NCBI RefSeq assembly: GCF_013280595.1
Contig: NZ_JAAATY010000011.1
Coordinates: forward strand, 186,001-250,000
Origin: Kibdelosporangium persicum
Lineage (GTDB): Bacteria > Actinomycetota > Actinomycetes > Mycobacteriales > Pseudonocardiaceae
Length of the DNA stretch: 64,000 nt
Direction: 5' to 3'
Positions within the stretch are counted from its first letter, which is position 1. Each line of letters begins with the position of its first letter. Shown here piece after piece: positions 52,436 through 61,814 of this stretch. The notes under the pieces were generated by a model. The model had not been told where the DNA came from and did not search any database. It was given only the letters and a program-made list of their open reading frames with translations. A program made the translations under genes and the position numbers.

Positions 52436-53080
52436 GTGAACGTCGAAACCCGGACTGTGGGGATCAAGAAGTGGATCAGGCGAGGCCTGATCGGCTTCGT
52501 GCTGATGCTCGCCCTGGTCATCGGCGGCACGGGGTTCCAGGTCTGGCAGCATGCCCGTCAGGACGATCGGACCAAAGCGGACGCGGTGGTCGTGCTGGGC
52601 GCGGCGCAGTACGCGGGCCGCCCGTCACCGATCCTGGAGGCCCGGCTGCAACACGCGAAGAACCTCTACGACCGTGGCGTGGCCGAACACATCATCACCG
52701 GCGGCGGCCGCCAGACAGGCGACCTTTACACCGAGGCCGAAGCGGGGTCGCGGTGGTTGACGTCGCGTGGTGTGCCGCAGGACAAAGTGATCGCTGTCGG
52801 CGAGGGCAGCGACACGTTGGGCACGATCGACGCGGTGGCGAAGACCGCGTTGGACCGGGGCTGGCACACCGCGGTGATCGTCAGCGACCCATGGCACTCT
52901 TTACGCGCCCGCACCATGGCGCACGACGCGGGGCTGTCGGCGTGGACATCGCCGACGCACCGGGGCCCGGTCGTGCAGACCAGGGAGATCCAGGCGCGCT
53001 ACATCCTCAGGGAGACGGCCGCGCTGCTGTACTACCGCGTTTTCAACGCCCCGGCCGACGACATCGGTGTTGATCTGTAG
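52436..53080 (+). CDS. DUF218 (SanA/YdcF-like) membrane-anchored protein
   Basis: 214 residues from GTG 52436. One membrane span (about 17-37), then a Rossmann-like DUF218 domain: [32 protein letters not shown] and the SDPWHSLRA His motif. Homologue SanA affects envelope permeability and vancomycin tolerance in enterobacteria. The stop overlaps the dgt start. Confidence 0.85.
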   Translation: MNVETRTVGIKKWIRRGLIGFVLMLALVIGGTGFQVWQHARQDDRTKADAVVVLGAAQYAGRPSPILEARLQHAKNLYDRGVAEHIITGGGRQTGDLYTEAEAGSRWLTSRGVPQDKVIAVGEGSDTLGTIDAVAKTALDRGWHTAVIVSDPWHSLRARTMAHDAGLSAWTSPTHRGPVVQTREIQARYILRETAALLYYRVFNAPADDIGVDL

Positions 53081-54342
53081 TGAGCGGGACCAGACCGGGC
53101 TACACCGAGCACGACGTGGCTCGGATGCTCAACGAGCCAACGAAAGGAGGTGGGCTGCCGGGTTTGGCGAAGCCGAGACGAAGTCCGTTCGCGCGGGACC
53201 GCGCGAGGGTGCTGCATTCGGCGGCCCTCCGCAGGCTCGCGGGCAAGACGCAGGTCGTCGGCCCCGGTGAGGGCACCGAGGTCTACGGCGTGCCGAGGAC
53301 ACGGCTGACGCATTCGCTCGAAGTGGCGCAGATCGGCCGGGAGATCGCCGAGGAACTGGGCTGCGACCCCGACATCGTGGACACCGCCGGACTGGCCCAC
53401 GACATCGGCCACCCGCCGTTCGGTCACAACGGCGAGTCGGCACTGGACAAGGCCGCGGCCGAGTACGGCGGATTCGAAGGCAACGCGCAGACGCTCCGGA
53501 TCCTGACCAGGCTCGAACCGAAGGCCGGGGATGTCGGGCTGAACCTGACCAGGGCCGTGCTGGACGCGTCGGTGAAGTACCCGTGGCCGCGGACGGCGGG
53601 GACGCGCAAGTTCGGCGTGTACGAGGACGACCGGGCGGTGTTCGACTGGCTCCGGCAGGGCGCGCCGGAGCGGCGGTGCTGCATCGAGGCCCAGGTGATG
53701 GACTGGTCGGACGACGTGGCGTACTCGGTGCACGACGTGGAAGACGGCGTACGGGCGGGCCGGATCGTTCTCGGCGTGCTGGCGGACGCGGAGGAACGGG
53801 CGGCCATCGCGGAACTGGCCGCCAAGCACTTCTCCGCCGAGCCGTTCTCCGAACTGGAGGCCGGCGCGGCGCACCTGCTGGACCTGCCCGCTGTCGCGGC
53901 GGCGGTCGGGTACGACGGGTCGATCGGCGCGCAGGTCGCGTTGAAGCGGTTGACGAGCGAACTGGTCGGGCGGTTCGCGTCAGCGGCGGTCAGCGAGACC
54001 AGGCGGGTGCACGGCGAGGGGGAACTGACCAGGTACGGGGCGGGCCTGGTGGTGCCACGGCAGGCGGCTGTCGAGGTGGCGTTGCTGAAATCCTTGGCGC
54101 TGCGGTACGTGATGAGCGACCCGGTGCGGCTCGCGATGCAGGACCGGCAGCGTGTGCTGTTGACCGAGTTGCTCAGTGCGCTGCAGGAGCGAGCACCCGA
54201 GAAGCTGGAACCGGCGTTCCAGCCCGCGTGGCGAGACGCGGGTGACGACACGCAGCGGTTCCGGGTGCTGATCGACCAGGTCGCGTCGTTGACCGACGCA
54301 CAGGCCGTGGCCTGGCACGCGGCGCTCGTTCGCTCGCGGTGA
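53080..54342 (+). CDS. dgt: dGTPase family deoxynucleotide triphosphohydrolase
   Basis: 420 residues. HD superfamily: H in [10 protein letters not shown], the HD pair at 107-108 in [16 protein letters not shown] and a downstream Asp in the [13 protein letters not shown] region complete the metal site. Removes triphosphate from dNTPs to balance pools. Conserved upstream of dnaG in actinobacteria. Confidence 0.94.
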   Translation: MSGTRPGYTEHDVARMLNEPTKGGGLPGLAKPRRSPFARDRARVLHSAALRRLAGKTQVVGPGEGTEVYGVPRTRLTHSLEVAQIGREIAEELGCDPDIVDTAGLAHDIGHPPFGHNGESALDKAAAEYGGFEGNAQTLRILTRLEPKAGDVGLNLTRAVLDASVKYPWPRTAGTRKFGVYEDDRAVFDWLRQGAPERRCCIEAQVMDWSDDVAYSVHDVEDGVRAGRIVLGVLADAEERAAIAELAAKHFSAEPFSELEAGAAHLLDLPAVAAAVGYDGSIGAQVALKRLTSELVGRFASAAVSETRRVHGEGELTRYGAGLVVPRQAAVEVALLKSLALRYVMSDPVRLAMQDRQRVLLTELLSALQERAPEKLEPAFQPAWRDAGDDTQRFRVLIDQVASLTDAQAVAWHAALVRSR

Positions 54343-54378
54343 ACTGCCGTCAGGTGTGGCCAATGGCACACTCGGGAT

Positions 54379-54600
54379 ATGGCCAACCCACTTAAGCGCG
54401 CGATTCGCTCGGTACTCCGGCGACTACTGCGACGCCGGGTGCCCGCCGGTGGCGGGCCGGGGCGCCCCGGCGAGGCAGGCGGTTCGGCAGGAGTCCGCGA
54501 GCCGCGCCGCCCGAAACCCACAGGCCCGCAGTCCGCCGCGGGCGTCAAACCGGACCCCCAGGAGGGACAGACGATCACATTGCAGGACCCGCGCCGGTGA
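54379..54600 (+). CDS. Small basic protein coupled to the serpin gene
   Basis: 73 residues. An Arg-rich amphipathic N-terminus (about 5-21), then a Gly/Pro/Arg-rich, probably disordered tail. No family recognised. Its TGA overlaps the serpin GTG start (GTGA), which supports translation and a functional link. 36 bp after dgt. Confidence 0.55.
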   Translation: MANPLKRAIRSVLRRLLRRRVPAGGGPGRPGEAGGSAGVREPRRPKPTGPQSAAGVKPDPQEGQTITLQDPRR

Positions 54601-55742
54601 GCCGGCAGTCGCTGAACGTGCGGGCGCATCTGGATTTCACGGTCGCGTTGCAGGACGTCATCGCGGCGGCCGGTGACCCGGCGGGCAACACCGTCTGGTC
54701 GCCGTTCTCGGTCGCCAGCGCCTTGGCGCTGGTCACCCGTGGTGCGGCGGGCACGACCAAGGACGAACTGGTCTCGCTGCTGCTCGGCGACAAGTCGGCT
54801 CAGGTCGAGGACCTGATCCGGTTGCTGGACAAGGCCGAACGGCTCGCCGAGCCGCACGGGGACCAGCAGACGCCGGTCCTGGAAGTGGCCAACACGTTGT
54901 GGGCGGACAAGCGCGTCAGGATCCGGCAGGCGTTCGCCGCGGCGCTCGAGGCCATGCCGAGCGGTTCGGTCCGTCCGGCGCCGTTCCGCGACGACCCGGA
55001 GGGCGCGCGTGGGCAGATCAACGCCGACGTGGCGGCGACGACCAGGGACCTGATCCCCGAGTTGCTTCCACCCGGCGTGATCCAGGCGGACACCATCGCC
55101 GCACTGGTCAACGCGCTGTACTTGAAGGTCTCCTGGCGCAACAGGTTCGAGGAGGCCGCCACGGAGCCGCGCCCGTTCCACACGCCGGGTGGTGTGGTGC
55201 GGGTGCCGACCATGTGGCTCAGTGAAACGCTGGGCTACGCAAGGACTTCCGGCTGGCAGGTGGTGGTGATGCCGGCGGTCGGCGGCGTCGAGGCGGTCGT
55301 GCTGCTTCCGGACGATGACTCGTCCACAGTGGACCGGCTGGCGGTGGACGCGACGACGTTGGAGACCTTGCTGGACAAGCCGAAGCGGCAGAAGGTCAGC
55401 CTGCGGATGCCGAAGTTGCGGCTGAAGCTGGGTGCCGAGCTGACCGACGCGCTGAACCAGCTCGGGGTGCGGACCGTCTTCACCGACGACGCGGACCTGA
55501 GTGGGATCAGTGCGGACCCGTTGGCCGTCCAGGCGGTCATCCACGAGTCGGTGCTCAAGATCGACGAGCAGGGGCTGGAGGGTGCGGCCGCGACCGCGGT
55601 GATGATGCGGACGCTGTCACTCGACCTCACACCGCCGGTCGAGGTCGACGTGGACCGTCCGTTCCTGTTGCTGGTGCGGCACAAGGACAGCGGTGTCGTG
55701 TACTTCTCGGCACGGGTCAACGACCCGGCCAAGACGGACTGA
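54597..55742 (+). CDS. Serpin (serine/cysteine protease inhibitor)
   Basis: 381 residues with no signal peptide. The serpin core is complete: NTVWSPFSVASALALV near the start, IAALVNALYLKVSWRNRF, and the reactive-centre loop at about 326-345, hinge EGAAATAV followed by MMRTLSLDL. The small residues of the hinge match inhibitory serpins. Alignment with alpha-1-antitrypsin puts P1-P1' near Leu-Ser, suggesting chymotrypsin- or elastase-like targets, uncertain by a residue or two. Cytoplasmic location suggests an intracellular protease target. Confidence 0.92.
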   Translation: MSRQSLNVRAHLDFTVALQDVIAAAGDPAGNTVWSPFSVASALALVTRGAAGTTKDELVSLLLGDKSAQVEDLIRLLDKAERLAEPHGDQQTPVLEVANTLWADKRVRIRQAFAAALEAMPSGSVRPAPFRDDPEGARGQINADVAATTRDLIPELLPPGVIQADTIAALVNALYLKVSWRNRFEEAATEPRPFHTPGGVVRVPTMWLSETLGYARTSGWQVVVMPAVGGVEAVVLLPDDDSSTVDRLAVDATTLETLLDKPKRQKVSLRMPKLRLKLGAELTDALNQLGVRTVFTDDADLSGISADPLAVQAVIHESVLKIDEQGLEGAAATAVMMRTLSLDLTPPVEVDVDRPFLLLVRHKDSGVVYFSARVNDPAKTD

Positions 55743-55768
55743 GGAGTCCGTCGGCATAGGCTGGCGCG

Positions 55769-56545
55769 ATGTCACCTGTGCGAGTTGAGCGGTCTGGGCC
55801 CGTGTGGACGGTCGTGCTGTCGCGGCCGGAGGCACGCAATGCCGTGGACGGGGAAACGGCACACGCGCTGGCGGACGCGTTCCGCCAGTTCGACGCGGCC
55901 GAGGACGCGTCGGTCGCGGTGTTGTGGGGCGAAGGAGGAACGTTCTGTGCCGGGGCGGACCTGAAGGCGGTCGGCACCCGGAAGGGCAACCGGGTCGAGC
56001 GGGACGGCGACGGTCCGATGGGACCTACCCGGATGCGGCTGGGCAAGCCGGTGATCGCGGCCGTGGCCGGGTACGCGGTGGCGGGCGGGCTTGAACTGGC
56101 CACGTGGTGCGACCTGCGGGTGGCGGCGCAGGACGCGGTCTTCGGCGTGTTCTGCCGGCGGTGGGGCGTGCCGCTGGTCGACGGCGGCACTGTCCGGCTG
56201 CCGCGACTGATCGGGCAGAGCCGGGCCATGGACATGATCCTGACCGGGCGGGCCGTGCCGGCGGAGGAAGCGCTGGCGATGGGCTTGGTGAACAGGGTCG
56301 TTCCGGTGGGTGAGGAGCGTGTGGCCGCCGAGTCGCTCGCGGCCGACCTGGCGCGGCTGCCGCAGACGTGCATGCGTCAGGACCGGCTGTCGGTGCTGGA
56401 CCAGTGGGGCTTGGACGAGCGGGCGGCGATGGCACAGGAACTCGAGCACGGGCTGATCTCGCTGGCGGATAAGGCGCTGGCGGGCGCGGCACGGTTCGCC
56501 GCCGGTGCGGGACGTCATGGCGCCACGGCCGCCGAGGAACAGTGA
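55769..56545 (+). CDS. Enoyl-CoA hydratase/isomerase family protein
   Basis: 258 residues of crotonase fold: SRPEARNAVDGETA start, oxyanion-hole GTFCAGADLKAV and AVAGYAVAGGLELATWCDLRVA; the catalytic Glu positions of hydratases are occupied by Asp-rich VPLVDGGTVRLPR. Often annotated as carnitinyl-CoA dehydratase-like. Starts 26 bp after the serpin gene. Confidence 0.88.
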   Translation: MSPVRVERSGPVWTVVLSRPEARNAVDGETAHALADAFRQFDAAEDASVAVLWGEGGTFCAGADLKAVGTRKGNRVERDGDGPMGPTRMRLGKPVIAAVAGYAVAGGLELATWCDLRVAAQDAVFGVFCRRWGVPLVDGGTVRLPRLIGQSRAMDMILTGRAVPAEEALAMGLVNRVVPVGEERVAAESLAADLARLPQTCMRQDRLSVLDQWGLDERAAMAQELEHGLISLADKALAGAARFAAGAGRHGATAAEEQ

Positions 56546-56552
56546 ACTGGGC

Positions 56553-56579
56553 TGTCACACAGTCCGGGGCTGTCTCGTC
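56553..56579 (+). promoter_or_regulatory. ECF41-type promoter of the CMD gene
   Basis: TGTCACA (56553-56559), exactly 16 bp, then CGTC (56576-56579): the published consensus of ECF41 sigma factors. It lies 32 bp before the start of the CMD gene, and an ECF41 sigma gene faces that gene from the other side. Confidence 0.85.
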
Positions 56580-56611
56580 TGAGGGGTGACCCAGACGAGA
56601 GGACGAGGACG

Positions 56612-57181
56612 ATGTCTCGGATTGTTGGTGTGGCACCGAAGAAAGCGGGTTTCTTCGGCCGGATGATCTACCGGATGGCGGCCAAGCGGTACGGCGTCCT
56701 GATGGAGCCGCTGGCCGTCTCCCGGCACCACGGCGGCGTGTTCTACACGTACGCGGTCCACGAGCTGATGGCCGAACGTGTCAGCAGGACGCTGCCGAAA
56801 TCCGTGCGTGAGCTGGCGGTCTACCGGGCCGCGGTGCGGCTCGGCTGTGAGTGGTGCATCGACTTCGGCACGATGCTTCAGCGGCTGGACGGGCTGGACG
56901 TGGAGCGGCTGCGGGAGATCGACGACTACGCCACCTCGCCGAGGTTCACCCACGAGGAGCGGCTCGCGATCGCCTACGCGGACGCGATGACCGCGACACC
57001 CGTACAGGTCACCGACGAGCAGGTCGCCGAGTTGACGGAGGCGTTCGGCGAGAAGGGCGTGATCGAACTCACCTATCAGATCGCGTTGGAGAACATGCGG
57101 GCTCGCTTCAACAGCGGGCTGGGCATCACCGAACAGGGCTTCTCGTCCGGCGACGCCTGCCGGGTACCGCTCACCCGGTGA
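56612..57181 (+). CDS. Carboxymuconolactone decarboxylase-like (AhpD fold) protein
   Basis: 189 residues. CMD/AhpD fold with the redox CEWC (Cys79, Cys82) at the start of the core helix, preceded by RELAVYRAAVRLG. The His four residues after the second Cys in AhpD is Gly86 here, so the proton relay may differ. Members reduce peroxides or act as decarboxylases; those next to ECF41 sigma genes are its standard targets. Promoter of ECF41 type in front. Confidence 0.9.
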   Translation: MSRIVGVAPKKAGFFGRMIYRMAAKRYGVLMEPLAVSRHHGGVFYTYAVHELMAERVSRTLPKSVRELAVYRAAVRLGCEWCIDFGTMLQRLDGLDVERLREIDDYATSPRFTHEERLAIAYADAMTATPVQVTDEQVAELTEAFGEKGVIELTYQIALENMRARFNSGLGITEQGFSSGDACRVPLTR

Positions 57182-57190
57182 CGCCTGGCC

Positions 57191-58117
57191 CTAGAAAGTG
57201 ACGCGGGTGAGTTTCTCCGGGTTCGCCACGTCGTAGAACCCGGCGATCTTCCCGTCCCGGATGGCGAACGCGGACACCCGGCGGGTGAGGTCCAGGTGTT
57301 CCGCGTCGCCGGGACGGTCAGGGAACAACACGCCGAGATCGCCGTTGACCAGCACCGGCTGCCCGACGCCTGCCATGCCCGTCTCGGCGAGGCCGTAGCG
57401 GACCATGAGGCCGAGCAGGAAGCGGGCGACCTTGTCCGCGCCGTGGATGACCTGGCGCGCGGTGCGGGCCTTGCCGTCCGCGTCGCCGACCAGCGCCACG
57501 TCCGGGTGCAGCAGTTCGACGACCGCCTGCATGTCACCGCTGGCCAGCGCGGTCATGAAGCGTTCCAGCAGGTCCCGCTGCTCGTCCAGGGACGCCCGGG
57601 GCGGGGGATTGGCGTCGGCGACGGCTTTGCGGCCCCGGGAGGCGTACTGGCGGGCGGTCGCCGGGGAGACACCGAGGATCTCGGCGATCTCGTCGAACGG
57701 GACACCGAAGGCGTCGTGGAGCACGAACGCGACCCGCTGTTCCGGCGTCATCTTGTCGAGCACGATGAGAGCCGCCATACGAACGCCGTCGTCGCGCACG
57801 ATCGTATCCAGCGGGTCCTCGCTCGGCTGCCCGCCGAAGGAGGTCACGACCGGCTCGGGCAGCCAGGAACCGGTGTAGCGCTCACGGCGAACAGCCGCGG
57901 ATCGCAGGCGGTCCAGGCAGATCCGGCCGACCACGGTGGTCAGCCACCCCTTGAGGTCCCTGATCTCCGAACGGTCCACAGTGGACAGTCGAAGCCATGC
58001 CTCCTGCACCGCGTCCTCGGCGTCGGCGAGCGTGCTCGTCAGCCGGTACGCCACCCCGAGCAGGTGGCTCCGGTACTCGGAGAACTCGTCGGCGAGAGTG
58101 TCCAGGCTGACCGTCAC
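57191..58117 (-). CDS. ECF41-group RNA polymerase sigma factor (SigJ-like)
   Basis: 308 residues from GTG 58117. Sigma regions 2 (about 10-75) and 4 (about 115-168), then a fused SnoaL-like C-terminal domain that replaces a separate anti-sigma factor. The group's three signatures are present: WLPEP (85-89), a DxDGKA form of DGGGK (212-217) and NPEKL (299-303). Convergent with the CMD gene it presumably transcribes. Confidence 0.94.
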   Translation of the reverse strand: MTVSLDTLADEFSEYRSHLLGVAYRLTSTLADAEDAVQEAWLRLSTVDRSEIRDLKGWLTTVVGRICLDRLRSAAVRRERYTGSWLPEPVVTSFGGQPSEDPLDTIVRDDGVRMAALIVLDKMTPEQRVAFVLHDAFGVPFDEIAEILGVSPATARQYASRGRKAVADANPPPRASLDEQRDLLERFMTALASGDMQAVVELLHPDVALVGDADGKARTARQVIHGADKVARFLLGLMVRYGLAETGMAGVGQPVLVNGDLGVLFPDRPGDAEHLDLTRRVSAFAIRDGKIAGFYDVANPEKLTRVTF

Positions 58118-58153
58118 AATCGCATCGTAGGCGCCAGGCCTAACATGGACCGT

Positions 58154-60058
58154 GTGGCAGGACGGATCCGGGAGAGCGACATCGCCCTCGTGCGTGAGCG
58201 CGTCAGGATCGACGACGTAATCGGCGAGTATGTCGCTTTGCGTCAAGTCGGTGGGGGAGCGGTCAAAGGCCTGTGCCCGTTCCACGACGAGAAGACGCCG
58301 TCGTTCAACGTGCGCCCGACGCACGGCACGTTCCACTGCTTCGGCTGTGGTGAAGGCGGCGATGTCATCGCCTTCCTGTGCAAGATCGATCACCTGAGCT
58401 TCGTCGAGTCCGTCGAGCGGCTCGCCGAACGTGCCGGGATCAAACTGACCTACGAGGGCGGCGGCGCGAGCGTCCAGCGTGATCGCGGCACCCGGACCAG
58501 GCTGATCGACGCGCACCGCGCGGCCGCCGAGTTCTACGCCGAGCAACTGCACACCCCGGAGGCCAAACCGGCGCGCGAGTTCCTCGCCGAGCGCGGGTTC
58601 GACCAGGCCGCCGCCGTGATGTTCGGCTGCGGGTACGCGCCGGCGGGCTGGGACACCCTGACGAAATACCTGCTCAGCCGCGGCTTCGAGCTGACCGAGC
58701 TGGAGAAGGCCGGGCTGTCCAAACCGGGCAGGCGGGGCCCGATCGACCAGTTCCACCGCAGGCTGCTGTGGCCGATCAAGGATCTGGGCGGCGACGTGGT
58801 GGGCTTCGGTGCCCGCCGGATCTACGACGACGACCCGATCCAGGCCAAGTACCTCAACACCCGGGACTCGCCGATCTACCACAAGTCGCAGGTGTTGTTC
58901 GGCCTGGACCTGGCGAAACGGGAGATCTCCAAGCGCCACCAGGTCGTGGTGGTCGAGGGCTACACCGACGTGATGGCGATGCACCTGGCGGGTGTCCCGA
59001 CCGCGGTGGCGTCCTGTGGCACGGCGTTCGGCAACGAGCACATCGCTGTGCTGCGCCGGCTGCTGATGGACGACAAGTTCTTCCGTGGCGAGGTCATCTA
59101 CACCTTCGACGGTGACGAAGCGGGCCAGAAGGCCGCGATGAAAGCGTTCGAGGAGGACCAGCGGTTCGCCTCGCAGACGTTCATCGCCGTCGCCCCGGAC
59201 GGCATGGACCCGTGCGAACTGCGCCAGGCCAAGGGCGACACGGCGGTGCGTGACCTGGTCGCCCGGCGGCAGCGGCTGATCGAGTTCTGGATCCGGTCGG
59301 AGCTGGCCGGGCACGATCTCGACGCCGCTGAGGGGCGCGTCCAGGCGCTGCGCCGGACCGTTCCGATGGTCGCGCAGATCAAGGACTTCTCCCTGCGGGA
59401 CGAGTACGCGCGCCAGCTCGCCGGCTGGATCGGCTGGGACGACATCCAGACCGTGGTCCGCCGGGTCCGGGAGACGGCCAACGGCAAACCCGCGCCCACG
59501 CCGGCGCGCAAGGCGCCTGCCGTCGACCAGAACCAGGGCGCGCTGGCGATCGAGGTCGAAGGCCCGAAGCGCCCGAAGCCCAACGACCCGGAGCTGCACC
59601 TGCAGCGGGAGGCGCTCAAAGCGGCGTTGCAGGTCCCGCACCTGGCCGGGCCGCATTTCGACAGCCTGCCCAGCGAGGCGTTCACCGAGCCCGCGTACCT
59701 CGAGCTGCACAAGGCGCTGCACGCCGCCGGTGGCGCGTCCTGCGGGCTGGCCGGGCCCGCGTTGTTCGACGCGGTCAGCAAGAACTGCCAGCACCAGGTC
59801 GTCCAGTCGCTGGTCAGCGAGTTGTCCGTGGAGGCGATGCACTCGCACGGCGAGCCGAGCCTGCGGTACGTGGACAGCCTGATCGCGGCGCTGAACAAGA
59901 GCCTGGTGGCGCGGCAGATCGCGGACATCAAGTCCCGGCTGCAGCGGCTGAGCCCGCTGGAGAACGCCGACGAGTACCGGCAGCTGTTCGGCGATCTGGT
60001 GGCCATGGAGCAGTACCACAAAGCGCTGGGGGAGCAGGCCGCCGGGAGCTACCCGTGA
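58154..60058 (+). CDS. dnaG: DNA primase DnaG
   Basis: 634 residues from GTG 58154 (ATG 58145 is in frame and possible). CHC2 zinc finger with Cys41, His44, Cys62 and Cys65, Toprim domain with EGYTD and DGDEAG, and a C-terminal helicase-binding domain. Makes RNA primers for replication. Confidence 0.97.
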   Translation: MAGRIRESDIALVRERVRIDDVIGEYVALRQVGGGAVKGLCPFHDEKTPSFNVRPTHGTFHCFGCGEGGDVIAFLCKIDHLSFVESVERLAERAGIKLTYEGGGASVQRDRGTRTRLIDAHRAAAEFYAEQLHTPEAKPAREFLAERGFDQAAAVMFGCGYAPAGWDTLTKYLLSRGFELTELEKAGLSKPGRRGPIDQFHRRLLWPIKDLGGDVVGFGARRIYDDDPIQAKYLNTRDSPIYHKSQVLFGLDLAKREISKRHQVVVVEGYTDVMAMHLAGVPTAVASCGTAFGNEHIAVLRRLLMDDKFFRGEVIYTFDGDEAGQKAAMKAFEEDQRFASQTFIAVAPDGMDPCELRQAKGDTAVRDLVARRQRLIEFWIRSELAGHDLDAAEGRVQALRRTVPMVAQIKDFSLRDEYARQLAGWIGWDDIQTVVRRVRETANGKPAPTPARKAPAVDQNQGALAIEVEGPKRPKPNDPELHLQREALKAALQVPHLAGPHFDSLPSEAFTEPAYLELHKALHAAGGASCGLAGPALFDAVSKNCQHQVVQSLVSELSVEAMHSHGEPSLRYVDSLIAALNKSLVARQIADIKSRLQRLSPLENADEYRQLFGDLVAMEQYHKALGEQAAGSYP

Positions 60059-60588
60059 TCCTGCGCCGATTCGTCAACCGGCTGACCGGCCGGCGGACGC
60101 CCGACGACTTCGACGGCACCCTCGAAGACGGCGAGTACGTGATCGCCTCGGCGGAGGTGAAGTCGGGCGGGCACATGGTGGCCACCTCGCGAGGCCTCTG
60201 GCTGCCGGGGTCCCGCCGGGTCGGCTGGCACATGATCAGCAAGGCGACCTGGGGCGGCGGCACGCTGGTGCTGATCGAGGCGGTCGAGGCGGCCAAGGCC
60301 GGGGACGCGGTCGTACTGGCGGACCAGCCGCCGGTGCGGTTCGTGTTCGTGCAGAGCGGCAAGCTGCCGGACATCGTCCACGCACGGGTGACGAAGTCCA
60401 TCGTGTCCCGCCATCGCCAGGAACTGCCCGGTGGCGGCGCGTGGTTCGTGCAGCGCAGAGTGCCTGGGCAGGATGGCGTCGTGCTGCAGGTGCGGCCGGA
60501 CAAAGGGACCGACGAGGCCGCGGTGCGGCGGGTGGCCGAGGAGGTCGCCGCGAAGTTGAGGTTGATGAAGCCGGACCTCGAGCAATAA
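60055..60588 (+). CDS. Conserved hypothetical protein coupled to dnaG
   Basis: 177 residues; GTG start overlaps the dnaG stop. Beta-rich with an N-terminal basic helix and LEDGEYVIASAEVKSGGHMVATSRGLWLPG strands, a PH-like pattern. Commonly follows dnaG in actinobacteria. Function unknown. Confidence 0.8.
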   Translation: MILRRFVNRLTGRRTPDDFDGTLEDGEYVIASAEVKSGGHMVATSRGLWLPGSRRVGWHMISKATWGGGTLVLIEAVEAAKAGDAVVLADQPPVRFVFVQSGKLPDIVHARVTKSIVSRHRQELPGGGAWFVQRRVPGQDGVVLQVRPDKGTDEAAVRRVAEEVAAKLRLMKPDLEQ

Positions 60589-60621
60589 AGTACGTACGTA
60601 CGGTTTGCTGGAGGTGGTTCT

Positions 60622-61377
60622 ATGTGGGATCCGGACAAGTACCTGACCTTTGCTGATCACCGCGCACGCCCGTTCTACGAGCTGATCGCCCGCATCCAGG
60701 CCAAGGCGCCCCGTCGTGTGGTCGATGTCGGATGCGGCCCCGGCAATCTGACCACGGTCCTCGCTGACCGCTGGCCCGACGCGAAGATCGAGGCGCTCGA
60801 CTCGTCCCCTGAAATGGTGGAGGCGGCGCGAGCGCGTGGCATCGACGCCTACGTCGGCGACGTCACCACGTGGAAACCGCAGCCGGACACCGATGTCGTC
60901 GTCACCAACGCCGTACTGCAGTGGGTGCCTGGGCACCCGGACATCCTGCGCCGTTGGGTGACGGAACTGCCCTCGGGCGCGTGGATAGCCATGCAGGTGC
61001 CTGGCAACTTCGACGGCCCGTCGCACACGCTGGTCCGTGAACTCGTCGCGACCTCGTGGCGCTCACGTCTGGCTGACGTCGACCTTCGCCCCGCGGACGC
61101 CGTGCTCACGCCAGTCGGCTACGCCGACGTCTTCGACGGCTGCGAAGTCGACACGTGGGAGACGACGTACACCCAGGTACTGACCGGCGACGACCCCGTG
61201 CTGGAGTGGATCACCGGGACAGCACTGCGCCCGATCCGCGCGGCTCTGACCGACGACGAATGGGCGCGGTTCCGTGCCGACCTGGCGCCCGCTCTGCGCG
61301 AGGCCTACCCGCCCAGGAACGACGGCCGCACCTGGTTCCCGTTCCGCAGGGTGTTCGCTGTCGCGCGGGTCAGCTGA
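60622..61377 (+). CDS. tam: Trans-aconitate 2-methyltransferase-like enzyme
   Basis: 251 residues, SAM-dependent. Motif [17 protein letters not shown] (about 35-50), motif II acid [11 protein letters not shown], and the family opening [21 protein letters not shown] and C-terminal [10 protein letters not shown]. Methylates trans-aconitate, an aconitase inhibitor formed from cis-aconitate. Upstream lies the self-complementary GTACGTACGTAC (60590-60601). Confidence 0.88.
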   Translation: MWDPDKYLTFADHRARPFYELIARIQAKAPRRVVDVGCGPGNLTTVLADRWPDAKIEALDSSPEMVEAARARGIDAYVGDVTTWKPQPDTDVVVTNAVLQWVPGHPDILRRWVTELPSGAWIAMQVPGNFDGPSHTLVRELVATSWRSRLADVDLRPADAVLTPVGYADVFDGCEVDTWETTYTQVLTGDDPVLEWITGTALRPIRAALTDDEWARFRADLAPALREAYPPRNDGRTWFPFRRVFAVARVS

Positions 61378-61564
61378 CCGGCTGCCGGTTGTTGTTGCGG
61401 CCCAGTTTCTCGCCGATCTTCTGCCGGGCGACCCCGGCCGCGCTCTGCAACGCCGGGTGCTCGATCAGGCTGTGGTACGCGCGCATGATCTGGTCGTACC
61501 GTTCGCGTCCGGCCTTCGCGCCGAGCACGTAGCCAACAGCAACTCCAGCCAGGAACACCTTCAT
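61370..61564 (-). CDS. YtxH-like small protein (64 aa)
   Basis: 64 residues from ATG 61564 with AGGAGGC upstream. A hydrophobic N-terminus with the [16 protein letters not shown] signature, then an amphipathic helix. Small membrane-associated proteins of this type are common in actinobacteria; role unknown. Overlaps tam tail-to-tail by 8 bp. Confidence 0.75.
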   Translation of the reverse strand: MKVFLAGVAVGYVLGAKAGRERYDQIMRAYHSLIEHPALQSAAGVARQKIGEKLGRNNNRQPVS

Positions 61565-61700
61565 CGTCACTGCCTCCTGTGCGTCGACTGCGTGAAGTCC
61601 ATCTTCCCGCAACAACCACCCCCCTGCCGCGCTGCCCCGGGGGTATGCGCTAGAGTTACCCCCTGTCAGGCCAAGGCAACCCCAGGCCGGGCAGCGGCAG

Positions 61701-61773
61701 TCCTCCATAGCTCAATTGGCAGAGCATTCGACTGTTAATCGAAGGGTTGCTGGTTCGAGTCCAGCTGGAGGAG
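61701..61773 (+). tRNA. tRNA-Asn (GTT)
   Basis: 73-nt cloverleaf. Acceptor arms TCCTCCA and TGGAGGA pair fully, D-loop AGCTCAATTGGCAGAGC, anticodon loop CTGTTAA with GTT at 61734-61736, T-arm GGTTCGAGTCC. Discriminator G. CCA is not encoded. A factor-independent terminator follows. Confidence 0.95.
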
Positions 61774-61778
61774 CAAAA

Positions 61779-61808
61779 CCCCAGGTCAGCGCACCTGGGG
61801 TTCTTTAT
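61779..61808 (+). terminator. Rho-independent terminator after tRNA-Asn
   Basis: CCCCAGGT-CAGCGC-ACCTGGGG (61779-61800) followed by TTCTTTAT, preceded by AAAA. 8-bp stem, 6-nt loop. Confidence 0.9.
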
Positions 61809-61814
61809 ATCCGA

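Noticed and set aside
52101-52439. 112-codon plus-strand frame in the intergenic region
   Set aside because: No ribosome-binding site, unlike any family, and composition unlike neighbouring genes.
53424-55544. 706-codon frame antisense to dgt and serpin
   Set aside because: Opposite to two well-supported genes, low-complexity translation, no ribosome-binding site.
57191-60019. 942-codon open frame antisense to dnaG continuous with the sigma gene
   Set aside because: Only the part to 58117 matches a protein family; the rest is antisense to dnaG and is open because of GC-rich codon bias.
60590-60601. GTACGTACGTAC before the methyltransferase gene as an operator
   Set aside because: Self-complementary because it is a simple 4-bp repeat; no second copy or promoter alignment supports regulation.
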